DNA of 64,000 bases from Pedobacter sp. HDW13 (lineage in GTDB: Bacteria; Bacteroidota; Bacteroidia; Sphingobacteriales; Sphingobacteriaceae). Positions 35,717 through 44,197 of this stretch are shown here, one piece after another. Where the stretch lies: assembly GCF_011303555.1 (NCBI RefSeq), contig NZ_CP049868.1:2852001-2916000 (forward strand). Reading direction: 5' to 3'. Both the position numbers and the translations under genes were made by a program. A model generated the notes under the pieces. The model did not search any database. It was given only the letters and a program-made list of their open reading frames with translations, and was not told the origin of the DNA. Within the stretch, counting starts at the first letter, position 1. Each line of letters starts with the position of its first letter.

Positions 35717-35759
35717 ATCTATGTATTAGTTTTTTTTTAATTTTTTTTCACTGCAAATA

Positions 35760-35790
35760 TTGCATAAATAATTTAAAAGCCCTAATATTG
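35760..35790 (+). promoter_or_regulatory. Promoter of tRNA-Asn copy A
   Basis: TTG (35760-35762), 20-nt spacer, TAATATTG (35783-35790), close to TTG...TAnnTTTG. The same elements with the same spacing stand before the second tRNA-Asn. Confidence 0.5.
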
Positions 35791-35860
35791 CATTCCCAAA
35801 ACGAACAAGCAGATATTTGCTGTAAAGCTTAAAGAAACTTGTTTTTTTGGATAGCCGGAT

Positions 35861-35934
35861 TCCTTCTTAGCTCAGCCGGTTAGAGCATCTGACTGTTAAT
35901 CAGAGGGTCGCTGGTTCGAGCCCAGCAGAAGGAG
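35861..35934 (+). tRNA. tRNA-Asn (GTT anticodon), copy A
   Basis: 74 nt. Acceptor stem TCCTTCT (35861-35867) pairs with AGAAGGA (35927-35933), G discriminator at 35934, D-arm TAGCTCAGCCGGTTAGAGC, anticodon stem-loop CTGACTGTTAATCAG with GTT, T-arm with GGTTCGAGCCC. CCA is not encoded. A terminator follows at 35938. Confidence 0.97.
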
Positions 35935-35937
35935 CGA

Positions 35938-35967
35938 AACCCACAATGAAAGTTGTGGGTTTTTTGT
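35938..35967 (+). terminator. Terminator after tRNA-Asn copy A
   Basis: AACCCACAA, TGAAAG, TTGTGGGTTTTTTG: 8-9 bp stem with T-run, immediately after the tRNA. Confidence 0.8.
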
Positions 35968-36176
35968 TTTAAGCCCATCCAGGCTTAACTATTTTACCTC
36001 TTCTAATCAATGTTATGTTGGCAATAGCCCGATAGGTAATCATCATAAAATTAACTAAATTCGCCGCATAAAAACTGGAGGTAAAGAACGCATATTCTAA
36101 AACTGCAAATTTACTCCTACCCGAATACCAAAAAAACTAACTTTCCTGAGATAAATGGGCCATAAAAGAATAACGA

Positions 36177-37316
36177 ATGGATAAAATTAATTTGCTGGTT
36201 ATTGTAACTGTAATTTCCTTGTTCATTTCACTATTTCTAGCATTTTTTTTGCTTACAGTTAAAACCAAACACAAGACGAGCAATGTGCTGTTTGCTATTT
36301 TTCTATTGATAAATGCAACAGATCTTAGTCATCCTTTATTTAATTTATATACTGATGGTCCTTCGAATCTGGGAATGTTCAGGACTACATTTGCTTTCTT
36401 ACAAATTCCAGTTTTTTATCTGTACGTTTTATCTGTTTGTTATGCTGATTTCAGGTTTAAACCTAAATATTTGCTTCATCTGCTTCCATTTTTCATTGTA
36501 AACGCAATTTTATTACCTCGTTTTTATGCTGTAGATGCCGCCGCTAAAATTGATTTTATTGTAAATCGCCAAAGTATGGTTGAAGTGCAATTCAATCATC
36601 TTCTTATTCTTATTCAAATAGTGATCTATTTAGCAGCTATTTTTATGCTATTAAGAAAAGCAAAAAAGCTCTATCTGGAAAATAATGCAGGCGACAGTAT
36701 CAATTCTTATCATTGGCTATTTCAGTTTACAAGCGTACTCACCATTTTATATTTAACTGCCATTTTAAAAAATGCATTTAAATTTTCTGATTATCCCTAC
36801 ATCTCTGAATGGATAAAGATTGGAATATCGGTATTTAGCCTGTTTATGATTTGTTGGTATTTATACAAGGCATTAAATCATCCGGATTTATTCAGAAGTA
36901 TAGACTCAAAATTAAAATTGGTTTCGGACCTTATTCTGGAAGAAAAAAATAACCAGCAATTAGCCATAGCTGAAGAGGAATACAATGAAGAGTTATTGAA
37001 ATTGAAGCAGTATATGGCCGAAGAAAAACCATTTCTTAATCCTGCTTTAACCATTCAAGAGGTCTCAAAGCATATTAGAGTTCCTGTTCGCGACTTATCG
37101 CTTTTAATTAACCATAAACTGGAACAACATTTTTACGATTTCGTTAATGCTTACCGGATAGAGACTGCCATGGATATTTTAAGGGATGGGACAAAAGGTA
37201 AGCTAACTATTCTCGAAATTCTATATGATGTAGGTTTTAATTCAAAATCTTCTTTTAATACGGCTTTTAAAAAACACACTGGCAAAACCCCTACTGTTTA
37301 TCGTAAGGGTTTGTAA
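36177..37316 (+). CDS. Membrane-anchored AraC family regulator
   Basis: 379 aa. The N-terminal 230 residues hold about seven TM segments (first at 7-28, last ending near 235), followed by a C-terminal AraC DNA-binding domain (about 270-379): ALTIQEVSKHIRVPVRDLSLLINH, then ILEILYDVGFNSKSSFNTAFKKHTGKTPTVYRK, with the canonical second helix-turn-helix. This 7TM-HTH18 layout is common in Bacteroidota and suggests direct control of DNA by a membrane-sensed signal. The three serine hydrolase genes that follow have a common upstream dyad, so it is a good candidate to bind there, though this is inference. Confidence 0.88.
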   Translation: MDKINLLVIVTVISLFISLFLAFFLLTVKTKHKTSNVLFAIFLLINATDLSHPLFNLYTDGPSNLGMFRTTFAFLQIPVFYLYVLSVCYADFRFKPKYLLHLLPFFIVNAILLPRFYAVDAAAKIDFIVNRQSMVEVQFNHLLILIQIVIYLAAIFMLLRKAKKLYLENNAGDSINSYHWLFQFTSVLTILYLTAILKNAFKFSDYPYISEWIKIGISVFSLFMICWYLYKALNHPDLFRSIDSKLKLVSDLILEEKNNQQLAIAEEEYNEELLKLKQYMAEEKPFLNPALTIQEVSKHIRVPVRDLSLLINHKLEQHFYDFVNAYRIETAMDILRDGTKGKLTILEILYDVGFNSKSSFNTAFKKHTGKTPTVYRKGL

Positions 37317-37380
37317 AATAGCGCTTTGTAATTATTTGTACTTGTCTTTTTAATTACCTGTACTTATTTTTTGAAACAAA

Positions 37381-37408
37381 TGCGTTCGACTACGTCTATT
37401 CGGTCGCA
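37381..37408. promoter_or_regulatory. 28-bp dyad upstream of serine hydrolase 1
   Basis: TGCGTTCGA, CTACGTCTAT, TCGGTCGCA: arms TGCGNNCGA and TCGNNCGCA. It lies 58 bp before ATG 37467. The same dyad stands before the next two hydrolase genes at almost the same distance. Probable operator. Confidence 0.65.
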
Positions 37409-37466
37409 CAGTGTTAACTTCTTTTTCATGTTTGTATCGTCATAATTTTTAACCTAAAAACGATAC

Positions 37467-38936
37467 ATGAAAAGGACACTCTATTTACTAACGCTTCTAT
37501 TAATAGTTTCGGGTTGCCAAACCAGCTATAAAGTTTTATCGAAAAAAAGAGACTATAGCTTTCTAACCGACAGTTTACACCTTGAACAACAATTAGCAAA
37601 ATACAAGCTTCCGGGGGCCAGCCTTGTTGTTTTTGAAAATTATCAAATGGTGTATTTGAGCCAAGTAGGATTGAAATCAATGAATGCTAAAGAGAAAATA
37701 GACGAAAACACTGCCTTTTCTGTAGCATCAATTACAAAACCAATAACGGCACTGCTTTGCCATATACTTGAAGAGAAAGGCTTAATTAATTTAGATGATC
37801 CAATAGATCAATATTTAAAACGTTGGCACTTGCCTAAAAGTAAGTTTACGGAGCATAATAGTCCAACCTGGAGGCAATTCTTTAACCATACTTCTGGTAC
37901 AAATCAAGGCGGATTTGCAGACTATTATGAAGGAGATACCATTCCAACAATTAAACAAAGTCTTTTAGGGCAAATACCAAGATACAATAAGGAAATTGAA
38001 TTCTTGTTTACACCTGGAAGCAGTTTTGAATACAGTGGCGGCGGTTATGTAATTGTACAAATGGCATTAGAAGATACCTTGAATAAATCTATTGCAGAAC
38101 TTGCAGCAGAATACCTTTTTTCGCCTCTTGGTTTAAAAAACACCACAATGAGACAGCCTAACCAAACCGGATTTTTGACTAATGTTGCTTCAGTTCACGA
38201 TAAAGATGGAAAAGTGATTAAAAAAGGCCTGCCAATTACACCGCAAGTTGGAGCATCTGGAGTATGGTCTACCCCAACAGATTTAGCTAAACTTACCATT
38301 GAGATACAAAATGCCTTGCGCAATAAAAACAACAAAGTAATTTCTCATCGTATAGCTAAAAAAGTAACCGCAGTAAGCGCTTTGAAAAATGCTGTTGGTG
38401 GTTGGGCTTATGGATGGCAAAAGTCTGTTGGTTACAACAACTACGATTGGTTTATGTGTAGTGGCTCTAATACTGGAGTTGGTGGTAGTATTTTTGCTAC
38501 GATGACAGATGGGAATGGCTTTGTAATTCTTGCGAATGGCGAAAAACCTAATCGTATTCCTGTGATCAACCAAGTGCGGATAAAGCTGTTGACGTTGATG
38601 AACTGGAACAAAAAAGTACCTCATGAAAACATTCAGGAAATACCTTCGAGTTTAAAAAAGCAACTGATCGGAACTTATGATGATTTCCTTTATGGGCAGG
38701 GAATGGATATCAAAATTGTAGAAAAGAATAACCGTCTTTATGTTGAATCTCCATTTTTGGAAATCTTTAAGGGGAAGAATGAAAATGAGTTGCTGTATCT
38801 GAAAAATGGATTATTTAAAATTGTAGATTATCCCAACCTGTTAAAATTCGATTTCAGCAATGGAAAACTAAATGCTGTAGTATTAACAAGAGATCAGTTA
38901 GCTATTCAAATCCCAATAATAATTAAAGAAAAATAA
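37467..38936 (+). CDS. Serine hydrolase lipoprotein, class C beta-lactamase-like (copy 1)
   Basis: 489 aa, exported: lipobox IVSGC with Cys17. The beta-lactamase/DD-peptidase-like domain spans about 35-385: catalytic SITK (Ser88, Lys91) in FSVASITKPITALL, then the YSGGGY second motif near 190-195 and a Gly-rich GSNTGVGGS segment near 335-343 in place of KTG. A C-terminal DUF3471-like beta domain (about 400-489) follows. Members of this family are esterases, D-aminopeptidases or peptidases, rarely true beta-lactamases. It is a tandem duplicate of the next gene; the unit repeats every 1637 bp including upstream DNA. Confidence 0.87.
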   Translation: MKRTLYLLTLLLIVSGCQTSYKVLSKKRDYSFLTDSLHLEQQLAKYKLPGASLVVFENYQMVYLSQVGLKSMNAKEKIDENTAFSVASITKPITALLCHILEEKGLINLDDPIDQYLKRWHLPKSKFTEHNSPTWRQFFNHTSGTNQGGFADYYEGDTIPTIKQSLLGQIPRYNKEIEFLFTPGSSFEYSGGGYVIVQMALEDTLNKSIAELAAEYLFSPLGLKNTTMRQPNQTGFLTNVASVHDKDGKVIKKGLPITPQVGASGVWSTPTDLAKLTIEIQNALRNKNNKVISHRIAKKVTAVSALKNAVGGWAYGWQKSVGYNNYDWFMCSGSNTGVGGSIFATMTDGNGFVILANGEKPNRIPVINQVRIKLLTLMNWNKKVPHENIQEIPSSLKKQLIGTYDDFLYGQGMDIKIVEKNNRLYVESPFLEIFKGKNENELLYLKNGLFKIVDYPNLLKFDFSNGKLNAVVLTRDQLAIQIPIIIKEK

Positions 38937-39016
38937 CATCAACACATCGAACGCTAGATTGCAAGGTGTTGTAATTCAGTAGTTTGTGATTACTCGTACT
39001 TGTTTTTTCAAACAAA

Positions 39017-39044
39017 TGCGTTCGACTACGTCTATTCGGTCGCA
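39017..39044. promoter_or_regulatory. 28-bp dyad upstream of serine hydrolase 2
   Basis: Identical to 37381-37408 (TGCGTTCGA, CTACGTCTAT, TCGGTCGCA), 59 bp before ATG 39104. Confidence 0.65.
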
Positions 39045-39103
39045 CAGTGTTAACTTCTTTTTCATGTTTGTATCGTCATAATTTTTAACCTAAAAACGAT
39101 ACC

Positions 39104-40570
39104 ATGAAAAGTACGCTTTATTTACTCATCCTTCTCTTAACAGTTTCGAGTTGTCAAATAAACAAAAGAGTATTGTCTACAAAAAGAGACCTTAGCTTTC
39201 TTACAGACAGTTTAAATGTTGAACAACAATTAGTAAAACACAAGCTTCCAGGGTTTAGTGTTGTTGTTTTTGAAAACTACAAAATCGTTTATACTAATCA
39301 ATTTGGAGTAAAATCAACAGATTCAAAAGAAAAAATAGATGGAAACACTGCTTTCTCTACAGCATCTATTTCAAAACCAATTACCGCATTGCTTTGCTAC
39401 GTGCTTGAAGAGAAAGGACTGATCAATTTAGATGAACCAATAGATAAATCCTTAAAACGTTGGCATTTGCCAAAAAGTAAGTTTACGGAGAACAACAGCC
39501 CAACCTGGAGACAATTTCTTAATCATACAGCCGGCACAACTCAAGAGGGATTTGCAGACTATTATGAAGGAGATACCATTCCAACGCTAAAACAAAGTCT
39601 TTTAGGTCAGATACCGAGATACAATAAAGAAATTGATTTCTTATTCACTCCAGGAACCGATTGGCAATACAGTGGTGGCGGATATGTAATTATCCAAATG
39701 GCATTAGAGGATACCTTGAATAAATCTATCGCCGAGCTTGCAGCAAGATATATTTTTTCGCCACTTGGCTTAAAAAACACCACAATGATACAGCCAAATG
39801 AAAAGGGATTCCTAACTAACGTGGCGCTTGTTCATGATGAAGAAGGAAAAGTAATCAGAAATGGTTTGCCAATCACGCCTCAAGTTGGGCCATCTGGCTT
39901 ATGGTCTACGCCAACAGATTTAGCTAAAATTGCTATTGAAATACAAAATGCTTTACGCAATAAAAACAACAAGGTGATCTCTCATGATATTGCCAAAAAA
40001 ATAACAGCAGTAAGCGCTTTAAAAAATGCTGTGGGTGGATGGAGTTACGGATGGCAAAAATCTTTTGGTTACAACAACTACGATTGGTTTTCTTGTAATG
40101 GTTCCAATACTGGAGTTGGGGGCAATGTTTTGGCGTCTATGACAGATGGTAACGGTATTGTATATCTGGCCAATGGCGAAAAACCTAATCGTTTTCCAGT
40201 GATGAATAATACCAGGATAAAGATACTTACACTAATGGGCTGGAATAAAAAAATCAATGAAGACATTCAGGAAATACCTATGAGTTTAAAAAAACAACTG
40301 ATAGGAACTTATAACGATTTCTTATATGGACAGGGAATGGAAACCAAAATTGTAGAAAAGAATAATCGTCTTTATGTTGAGTCTCTTCTTTTGGATTTTC
40401 TTAAAGGAAAAAATGAGAATGAGTTACTATATCTAAAAAATGGATTATTTAAAATTGTAGATTATCCCAACCTATTAAAATTTGATTTCAGCAATGGAAA
40501 ACTAAATGCTGTAGTATTAACAAGAGATCAGTTAGCTATTCAAATCCTAATAATAAATAAAGAAAAATAA
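39104..40570 (+). CDS. Serine hydrolase lipoprotein, class C beta-lactamase-like (copy 2)
   Basis: 488 aa, highly similar to the preceding gene along its length, including lipobox (SSC, Cys17), catalytic SISK (Ser88, Lys91), YSGGGYVIIQ, and the C-terminal beta domain ending DQLAIQILIINKEK. Differences are scattered, so the duplication is old enough for divergence but the 3' 120 bp of both genes are almost identical, which suggests recent conversion there. Same probable class of substrates as copy 1. Flanked by the same upstream dyad and the same downstream ACATCAACACATCGAACGCT sequence. Confidence 0.87.
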   Translation: MKSTLYLLILLLTVSSCQINKRVLSTKRDLSFLTDSLNVEQQLVKHKLPGFSVVVFENYKIVYTNQFGVKSTDSKEKIDGNTAFSTASISKPITALLCYVLEEKGLINLDEPIDKSLKRWHLPKSKFTENNSPTWRQFLNHTAGTTQEGFADYYEGDTIPTLKQSLLGQIPRYNKEIDFLFTPGTDWQYSGGGYVIIQMALEDTLNKSIAELAARYIFSPLGLKNTTMIQPNEKGFLTNVALVHDEEGKVIRNGLPITPQVGPSGLWSTPTDLAKIAIEIQNALRNKNNKVISHDIAKKITAVSALKNAVGGWSYGWQKSFGYNNYDWFSCNGSNTGVGGNVLASMTDGNGIVYLANGEKPNRFPVMNNTRIKILTLMGWNKKINEDIQEIPMSLKKQLIGTYNDFLYGQGMETKIVEKNNRLYVESLLLDFLKGKNENELLYLKNGLFKIVDYPNLLKFDFSNGKLNAVVLTRDQLAIQILIINKEK

Positions 40571-40650
40571 CATCAACACATCGAACGCTACATTGCAAGG
40601 TGTTGTAGTGCAGTGGTTTGTAATTACTCGTACTTGTTTTTTTAAACAAA

Positions 40651-40678
40651 TGCGTTCGACTACGTTTATTCGGTCGCA
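40651..40678. promoter_or_regulatory. 28-bp dyad upstream of serine hydrolase 3
   Basis: TGCGTTCGA, CTACGTTTAT, TCGGTCGCA: identical arms, one changed spacer base; 60 bp before ATG 40739. The downstream leader has diverged, yet the dyad is kept. Confidence 0.65.
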
Positions 40679-40738
40679 TAGCGCCAGTTTCTTCCTCATG
40701 TTTGCATAGAAATAATTTTTAATATAAAATTCGATATC

Positions 40739-41797
40739 ATGAAAACTTCATTAAAACTCTTAGCCACTCTATTATTCATCAGTAACTTTTCTTTTGGACA
40801 AGATATTTCTAAAAAGATTGATTCCATCATAAAGGATAATTATCAAAAAAATCCAAACGTTGGTATTAGCGTTGGCTTTATCCAAAATGAGGAAGCATAC
40901 TATACCGCCTATGGTAATTTGAACGCGACCAGTCAAACGAAAATCGATAAGCATTCGATCTTCGAAATTGCATCGATCACTAAAATTTTAACTTCAAATT
41001 TAATAGCACAAGCAGTTGTGGAGCATAAAATAAAAACCGATGATTTTATCGATGGCTTCCTTCCTAAGGGCTATGTGTTACATCAAAATCTTAAAAACAA
41101 GATCAAAATTTCAGACCTGGGCTCTCATCAATCTGGTTTGCCTGATATCGATTTTGTGAAATTAATAGCGTTAAATCCACAACAGCCTGTAAGTAATGTA
41201 ACTGAAGAAACATTGACCACTATCATCAATAACTGTACAGAACTAAAAGATTATGGTAAATTTCGTTATTCTACAATTGGCTATACTTTGCTTGGACAAA
41301 TATTAGAAACAATATATGGCAAGAGTTATGATCAAATTATTAGAGAGAAAATATTCCAACCGTTAAAAATGACAAGTACATTGACCAAAGATTTCAATGT
41401 AAAAAACATAACGACAGCTCACAATCCAGAAGGTGGCATTCAGGAATTCTTCAACTGGAATGTTACCGCACCTGCCGGATTGGTAAAATCTAACGCTGTT
41501 GATATGGTTACCTATTTAAAAGCAGTTTTGAATGAAGAAACTGCAGTAGGTAAAGCATCCATCATTGCAGAAAAAATCTACTATAAAGATGACAAAAGAG
41601 AAATGGGATTTGGTTTTAATATGATAGTGGATGATCAAAATACCGTTTACCTAAAATCTGGAGATTCTATGGGACAATCTTCAATTATATTTTACAATAG
41701 GGCTAAAAACTGGGGTGTCATTATCCTACTAGATCAAAGAAACTCAAAAATGAGACAGGATTTGCTGGATAAAATTTATAATACTGTTTTAAAATAG
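40739..41797 (+). CDS. Serine hydrolase, beta-lactamase family (divergent third member)
   Basis: 352 aa, with a signal peptide (residues 1-20, ending SFG-Q) but no lipobox. Catalytic SITK at about Ser79/Lys82 in IFEIASITKILTSNL; a YSTIGYTLLGQIL second motif near 178-190 (Tyr-x-Asn-like position); Gly-rich SGDSMGQSS near 322-330. It lacks the C-terminal beta domain of the two preceding genes and is only distantly related, but keeps the same 28-bp upstream dyad. Likely a peptidase or esterase; no activity can be assigned. Confidence 0.86.
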   Translation: MKTSLKLLATLLFISNFSFGQDISKKIDSIIKDNYQKNPNVGISVGFIQNEEAYYTAYGNLNATSQTKIDKHSIFEIASITKILTSNLIAQAVVEHKIKTDDFIDGFLPKGYVLHQNLKNKIKISDLGSHQSGLPDIDFVKLIALNPQQPVSNVTEETLTTIINNCTELKDYGKFRYSTIGYTLLGQILETIYGKSYDQIIREKIFQPLKMTSTLTKDFNVKNITTAHNPEGGIQEFFNWNVTAPAGLVKSNAVDMVTYLKAVLNEETAVGKASIIAEKIYYKDDKREMGFGFNMIVDDQNTVYLKSGDSMGQSSIIFYNRAKNWGVIILLDQRNSKMRQDLLDKIYNTVLK

Positions 41798-42034
41798 GTA
41801 AAGCATTTAGTTTGCCCACAAGTATAAAAGAACAGCGTAAAATTTTCAGTTGATTTCTCTTTTGTAGTGTGTTTATTTGTAAGCGCCTGTGTAAAGGGGG
41901 TTAAAGTCATAGCGAGAGTTGTGGCTTTTTTTATTTACATGCACTCAAATCCAATTAAACTTTCTGCGTTTGCAGCCGTCCAAATTGTACACACAGCATA
42001 AAGCTTGATTTATTATTTACTTAAAATTTAGGTT

Positions 42035-42193
42035 ATGAAAAAGATTGTAAATGCGTTGCTCTTATTGGTTATGGTTGTGAATTTTAGTGCCTGCGTGGTG
42101 CATACCAGAGGGCCAAGAGGAGAATGGGTGCGCGGGCACTACGTAATCGGTCCTCATGGCGGCCGCTATTGGGTGCATGGCCATTACCGTTAA
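42035..42193 (+). CDS. Small predicted lipoprotein, 52 aa
   Basis: ATG 42035 to TAA 42193. Signal peptide MKKIVNALLLLVMVVNFSAC gives a lipid-accepting Cys at 20; the mature peptide contains two copies of a G-H-Y/W-V motif: EWVRGHYVIGPHGGRYWVHGHY. Similar WVPGHY/W repeats occur in small surface proteins of many Proteobacteria and Bacteroidota (YXWVPGHW type). Codon bias and the clean signal support a real gene. Function unknown. Confidence 0.7.
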   Translation: MKKIVNALLLLVMVVNFSACVVHTRGPRGEWVRGHYVIGPHGGRYWVHGHYR

Positions 42194-42496
42194 TAGGGGC
42201 TGGAGGATTGAATGATTGAGTTTTGGATGAAAGAATGGTTAACTGTTCAATCATTCAAAATTCAATCATTTTTTATTTGCCTTAATTATCTTACTTCTTA
42301 ATGTTAAAAAAATCATCATTAAGTAATTAAGAACATTAAGCGTTTTTAGCGATATTCCAAATACATTCAATCATTCAAAACTCGGTGATTCTCTCTCAAA
42401 ACTCATGTTTAAAAAACGTTTACGTAACGATTGTGATTTTTGAATAAGATTACAGGAATAAAATAATACATTAGCAGCATCAATCTTATTTAATAT
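42194..42496. other. Intergenic region with ATTCAATCATTCAAAA repeats
   Basis: About 300 bp. The string TTCAATCATTCAAAA occurs at about 42247 and 42367, and in inverted form (TTGAATGATTGAGTTTTG) at 42209, so a hairpin is possible after the small lipoprotein gene. Upstream of the XRE gene lies AACGTTTACGTAACG (about 42416-42430), a short dyad that could be an autoregulatory site. Confidence 0.45.
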
Positions 42497-43066
42497 ATGC
42501 AGGAAGAAATTCTTTTACAGATAAGCGGAAAAATTAAAGAACGTCGTAAAGAACTTGGCATTACCGTGCAGGAACTTGCCGATAAGGCATCGGTAAGCAA
42601 AGGACTTATTTCGCAGATCGAGAATAGCCGTACCATACCATCATTAATGGTGTTAATGGATATTATTAAAAGCCTGCAGATTGATTTGAACAGCTTTTTT
42701 AAAGATATCAATTTCCATAAAAAAGATGCGCCCGTTCTGGTGAAGCGAAAAGACCAGTATCAGCAATTTGAAAAAGAGCAGGCCATGGGTTTTAACTACT
42801 CACGTATCCTGACCAAAAACATTAAATTTTCTACGGCCGATTTTGTATTGCTCGAGCTGGAGGTAAATGCGCACCGCCCAATGGTTAAAACCGAAGCCTT
42901 TGAATTTAAGTACATGATTGAAGGCAAGGTAGAGTACCAGTTCTCTAAAAAGAAAATTGTACTCGAAAAAGGCGATTCGATGCTTTTCGATGGCAGACTC
43001 TCACATACTCCTGTTAATATTGGCGATGGGAAGGCATTAATGCTCGTAATTTATTTTTTTGAGTAA
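42497..43066 (+). CDS. XRE family regulator with C-terminal cupin
   Basis: 189 aa. Helix-turn-helix at about residues 8-65 (RKELGITVQELADKASVSKGLISQIENSRTIPSL, split at the turn) of the Cro/CI type, and a cupin_2 sensor domain at about 110-189 (EFKYMIEGKVEYQFSKKKI, then LEKGDSMLFDGRLSHTP). Such regulators sense a small ligand and control the adjacent catabolic genes. It opens a locus of phosphodiesterase, DUF5690 transporter, TIGR03364 oxidoreductase and SusCD; dyads in front of three of these genes are candidate binding sites. Confidence 0.92.
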   Translation: MQEEILLQISGKIKERRKELGITVQELADKASVSKGLISQIENSRTIPSLMVLMDIIKSLQIDLNSFFKDINFHKKDAPVLVKRKDQYQQFEKEQAMGFNYSRILTKNIKFSTADFVLLELEVNAHRPMVKTEAFEFKYMIEGKVEYQFSKKKIVLEKGDSMLFDGRLSHTPVNIGDGKALMLVIYFFE

Positions 43067-43073
43067 AAAAACG

Positions 43074-43126
43074 ATAAACAATGTTTATTAATACTTAACA
43101 AATTTTTACCTTCATGTTTATAAACA
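43074..43126. promoter_or_regulatory. Two TAAACA/TGTTTA dyads upstream of the phosphodiesterase gene
   Basis: ATAAACA, A, TGTTTAT at 43074-43088 and the perfect TGTTTATAAACA at 43115-43126, both in the 76-bp gap after the XRE gene. Similar dyads precede the DUF5690 gene and SusC, so this may be the operator of the XRE-cupin regulator. Confidence 0.6.
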
Positions 43127-43142
43127 CAAATAATATAAACAA

Positions 43143-44039
43143 ATGAACATGAAGAAAATTTTATTGGCTGCATTAGTGCTGCTGTGCACATCCCTTTCGG
43201 TTGTGGCACAATCAAAAAAAGTTAAACACGTTGTTTTAATTGGTTGCGATGGTTTTGGTGCATATGCACTGAAGGAAGCCAAAATGCCAAATCTTAAAGC
43301 ATTAATGAGCAGCGGCTCGTGGACCGATAAGGCCCGTTGCGTGTTGCCCTCTTCGAGTGCCGTAAACTGGGCTTCGCTGTTAATGGGAGCCGGACCTACC
43401 GAGCATGGTTATACCGAATGGGACAGCAAAGTGCCCGAAATCCCCTCAGCAACCAAAACAGCCTATGGTATATTTCCAACCATATTCAGCGTAGTCAGAG
43501 ATCAGAAAAAAGAAGCTAAAACAGCTGTGGTTTACAGTTGGGGTGGTATTGGCTATCTTTTCGAAAAAGAGGCTGTTAATATTGTAGTTAATGGAAACGA
43601 TAAAGACGATTTTTGTACCGACACTGCTGCGACTATTATCAGGAAAGAAAAACCTTATTTTACCTTTTTGCATTTAGATGAGCCTGACCATACCGGTCAT
43701 GCTATTGGGCACCGTACACCTGAGTATTATAAACAACTGGAACTGGTAGACCAACGTATCGGTAAAATTGTACAGGCCGTTAAAGATGCCGGGATAGCAG
43801 ACGAAACCATCATATTGGTTACGGCAGATCATGGCGGCACAGGCAAAGGCCACGGCGGTAAATCGTTAGATGAGATTCAGATCCCGTGGGTTATTGCGGG
43901 GCCGGGGGTGCGTAAAAACCACGAACTTAAGGATGTGATTATTACTTACGATACAGCTGCTACTTTAGCCTGGATAATGGGACTGCAGCAGCCACAAAGT
44001 TGGCGGGGCAAACCAGTGCAGGAAGCATTTACAAAATAG
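43143..44039 (+). CDS. Alkaline phosphatase superfamily protein (type I phosphodiesterase / nucleotide pyrophosphatase-like)
   Basis: 298 aa, signal peptide of about 22 residues (ending VVA-Q), so exported. Two-metal active site residues can be followed: Asp36 in LIGCDGFGA, the nucleophile Ser at about 72 in CVLPSSSAVNWASLLMG, the LDEPDHTGHAIGH metal-binding segment (Asp, His), TADHGG and the later HGG. Enzymes of this group cleave phosphodiesters, phosphonoacetate or nucleotides; the Ser in place of Thr and the gene context leave phosphonate or phosphoester substrates open. It is followed by DUF5690 and TIGR03364 genes and SusCD. Confidence 0.88.
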   Translation: MNMKKILLAALVLLCTSLSVVAQSKKVKHVVLIGCDGFGAYALKEAKMPNLKALMSSGSWTDKARCVLPSSSAVNWASLLMGAGPTEHGYTEWDSKVPEIPSATKTAYGIFPTIFSVVRDQKKEAKTAVVYSWGGIGYLFEKEAVNIVVNGNDKDDFCTDTAATIIRKEKPYFTFLHLDEPDHTGHAIGHRTPEYYKQLELVDQRIGKIVQAVKDAGIADETIILVTADHGGTGKGHGGKSLDEIQIPWVIAGPGVRKNHELKDVIITYDTAATLAWIMGLQQPQSWRGKPVQEAFTK

Positions 44040-44084
44040 TACCTGCTTTGGCTGGTATAAACTTAACAATTTGATAACTTAACT

Positions 44085-44117
44085 TTTGTTTACAAATAAT
44101 AAACTATGTTTACTATT
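44085..44117. promoter_or_regulatory. Dyads upstream of the DUF5690 gene
   Basis: TTTGT, TT, ACAAA (44085-44096) and AATAATAAAC, TAT, GTTTACTATT (44095-44117, 9 of 10 arm positions paired). The inner TAAAC/GTTTA core matches the dyads at 43074 and 46814. Confidence 0.55.
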
Positions 44118-44197
44118 GCGATGTTAAATACAAAAGTTTATGGCTATCAGGTTAAAAGCGTTAAACAACGCAGGCACAATCGTTAAAAACAGGTATT

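Larger units (their letters stand above)
35757..35934 (+). repeat. Direct repeat copy A: promoter plus tRNA-Asn
   Basis: About 178 bp nearly identical to 51813-51989 (shared runs AAGCAGATATTTGCTG, AAGCTTAAAGAAA, TTTGGATAGCC, the whole tRNA). Same orientation, 16 kb apart, so recombination between the copies could delete the intervening DNA. Confidence 0.85.

Noticed and set aside
37467..40570. The two serine hydrolase copies as true beta-lactamases
   Set aside because: The KTG motif is not seen and the extra C-terminal beta domain is typical of esterase/aminopeptidase members; resistance cannot be claimed.
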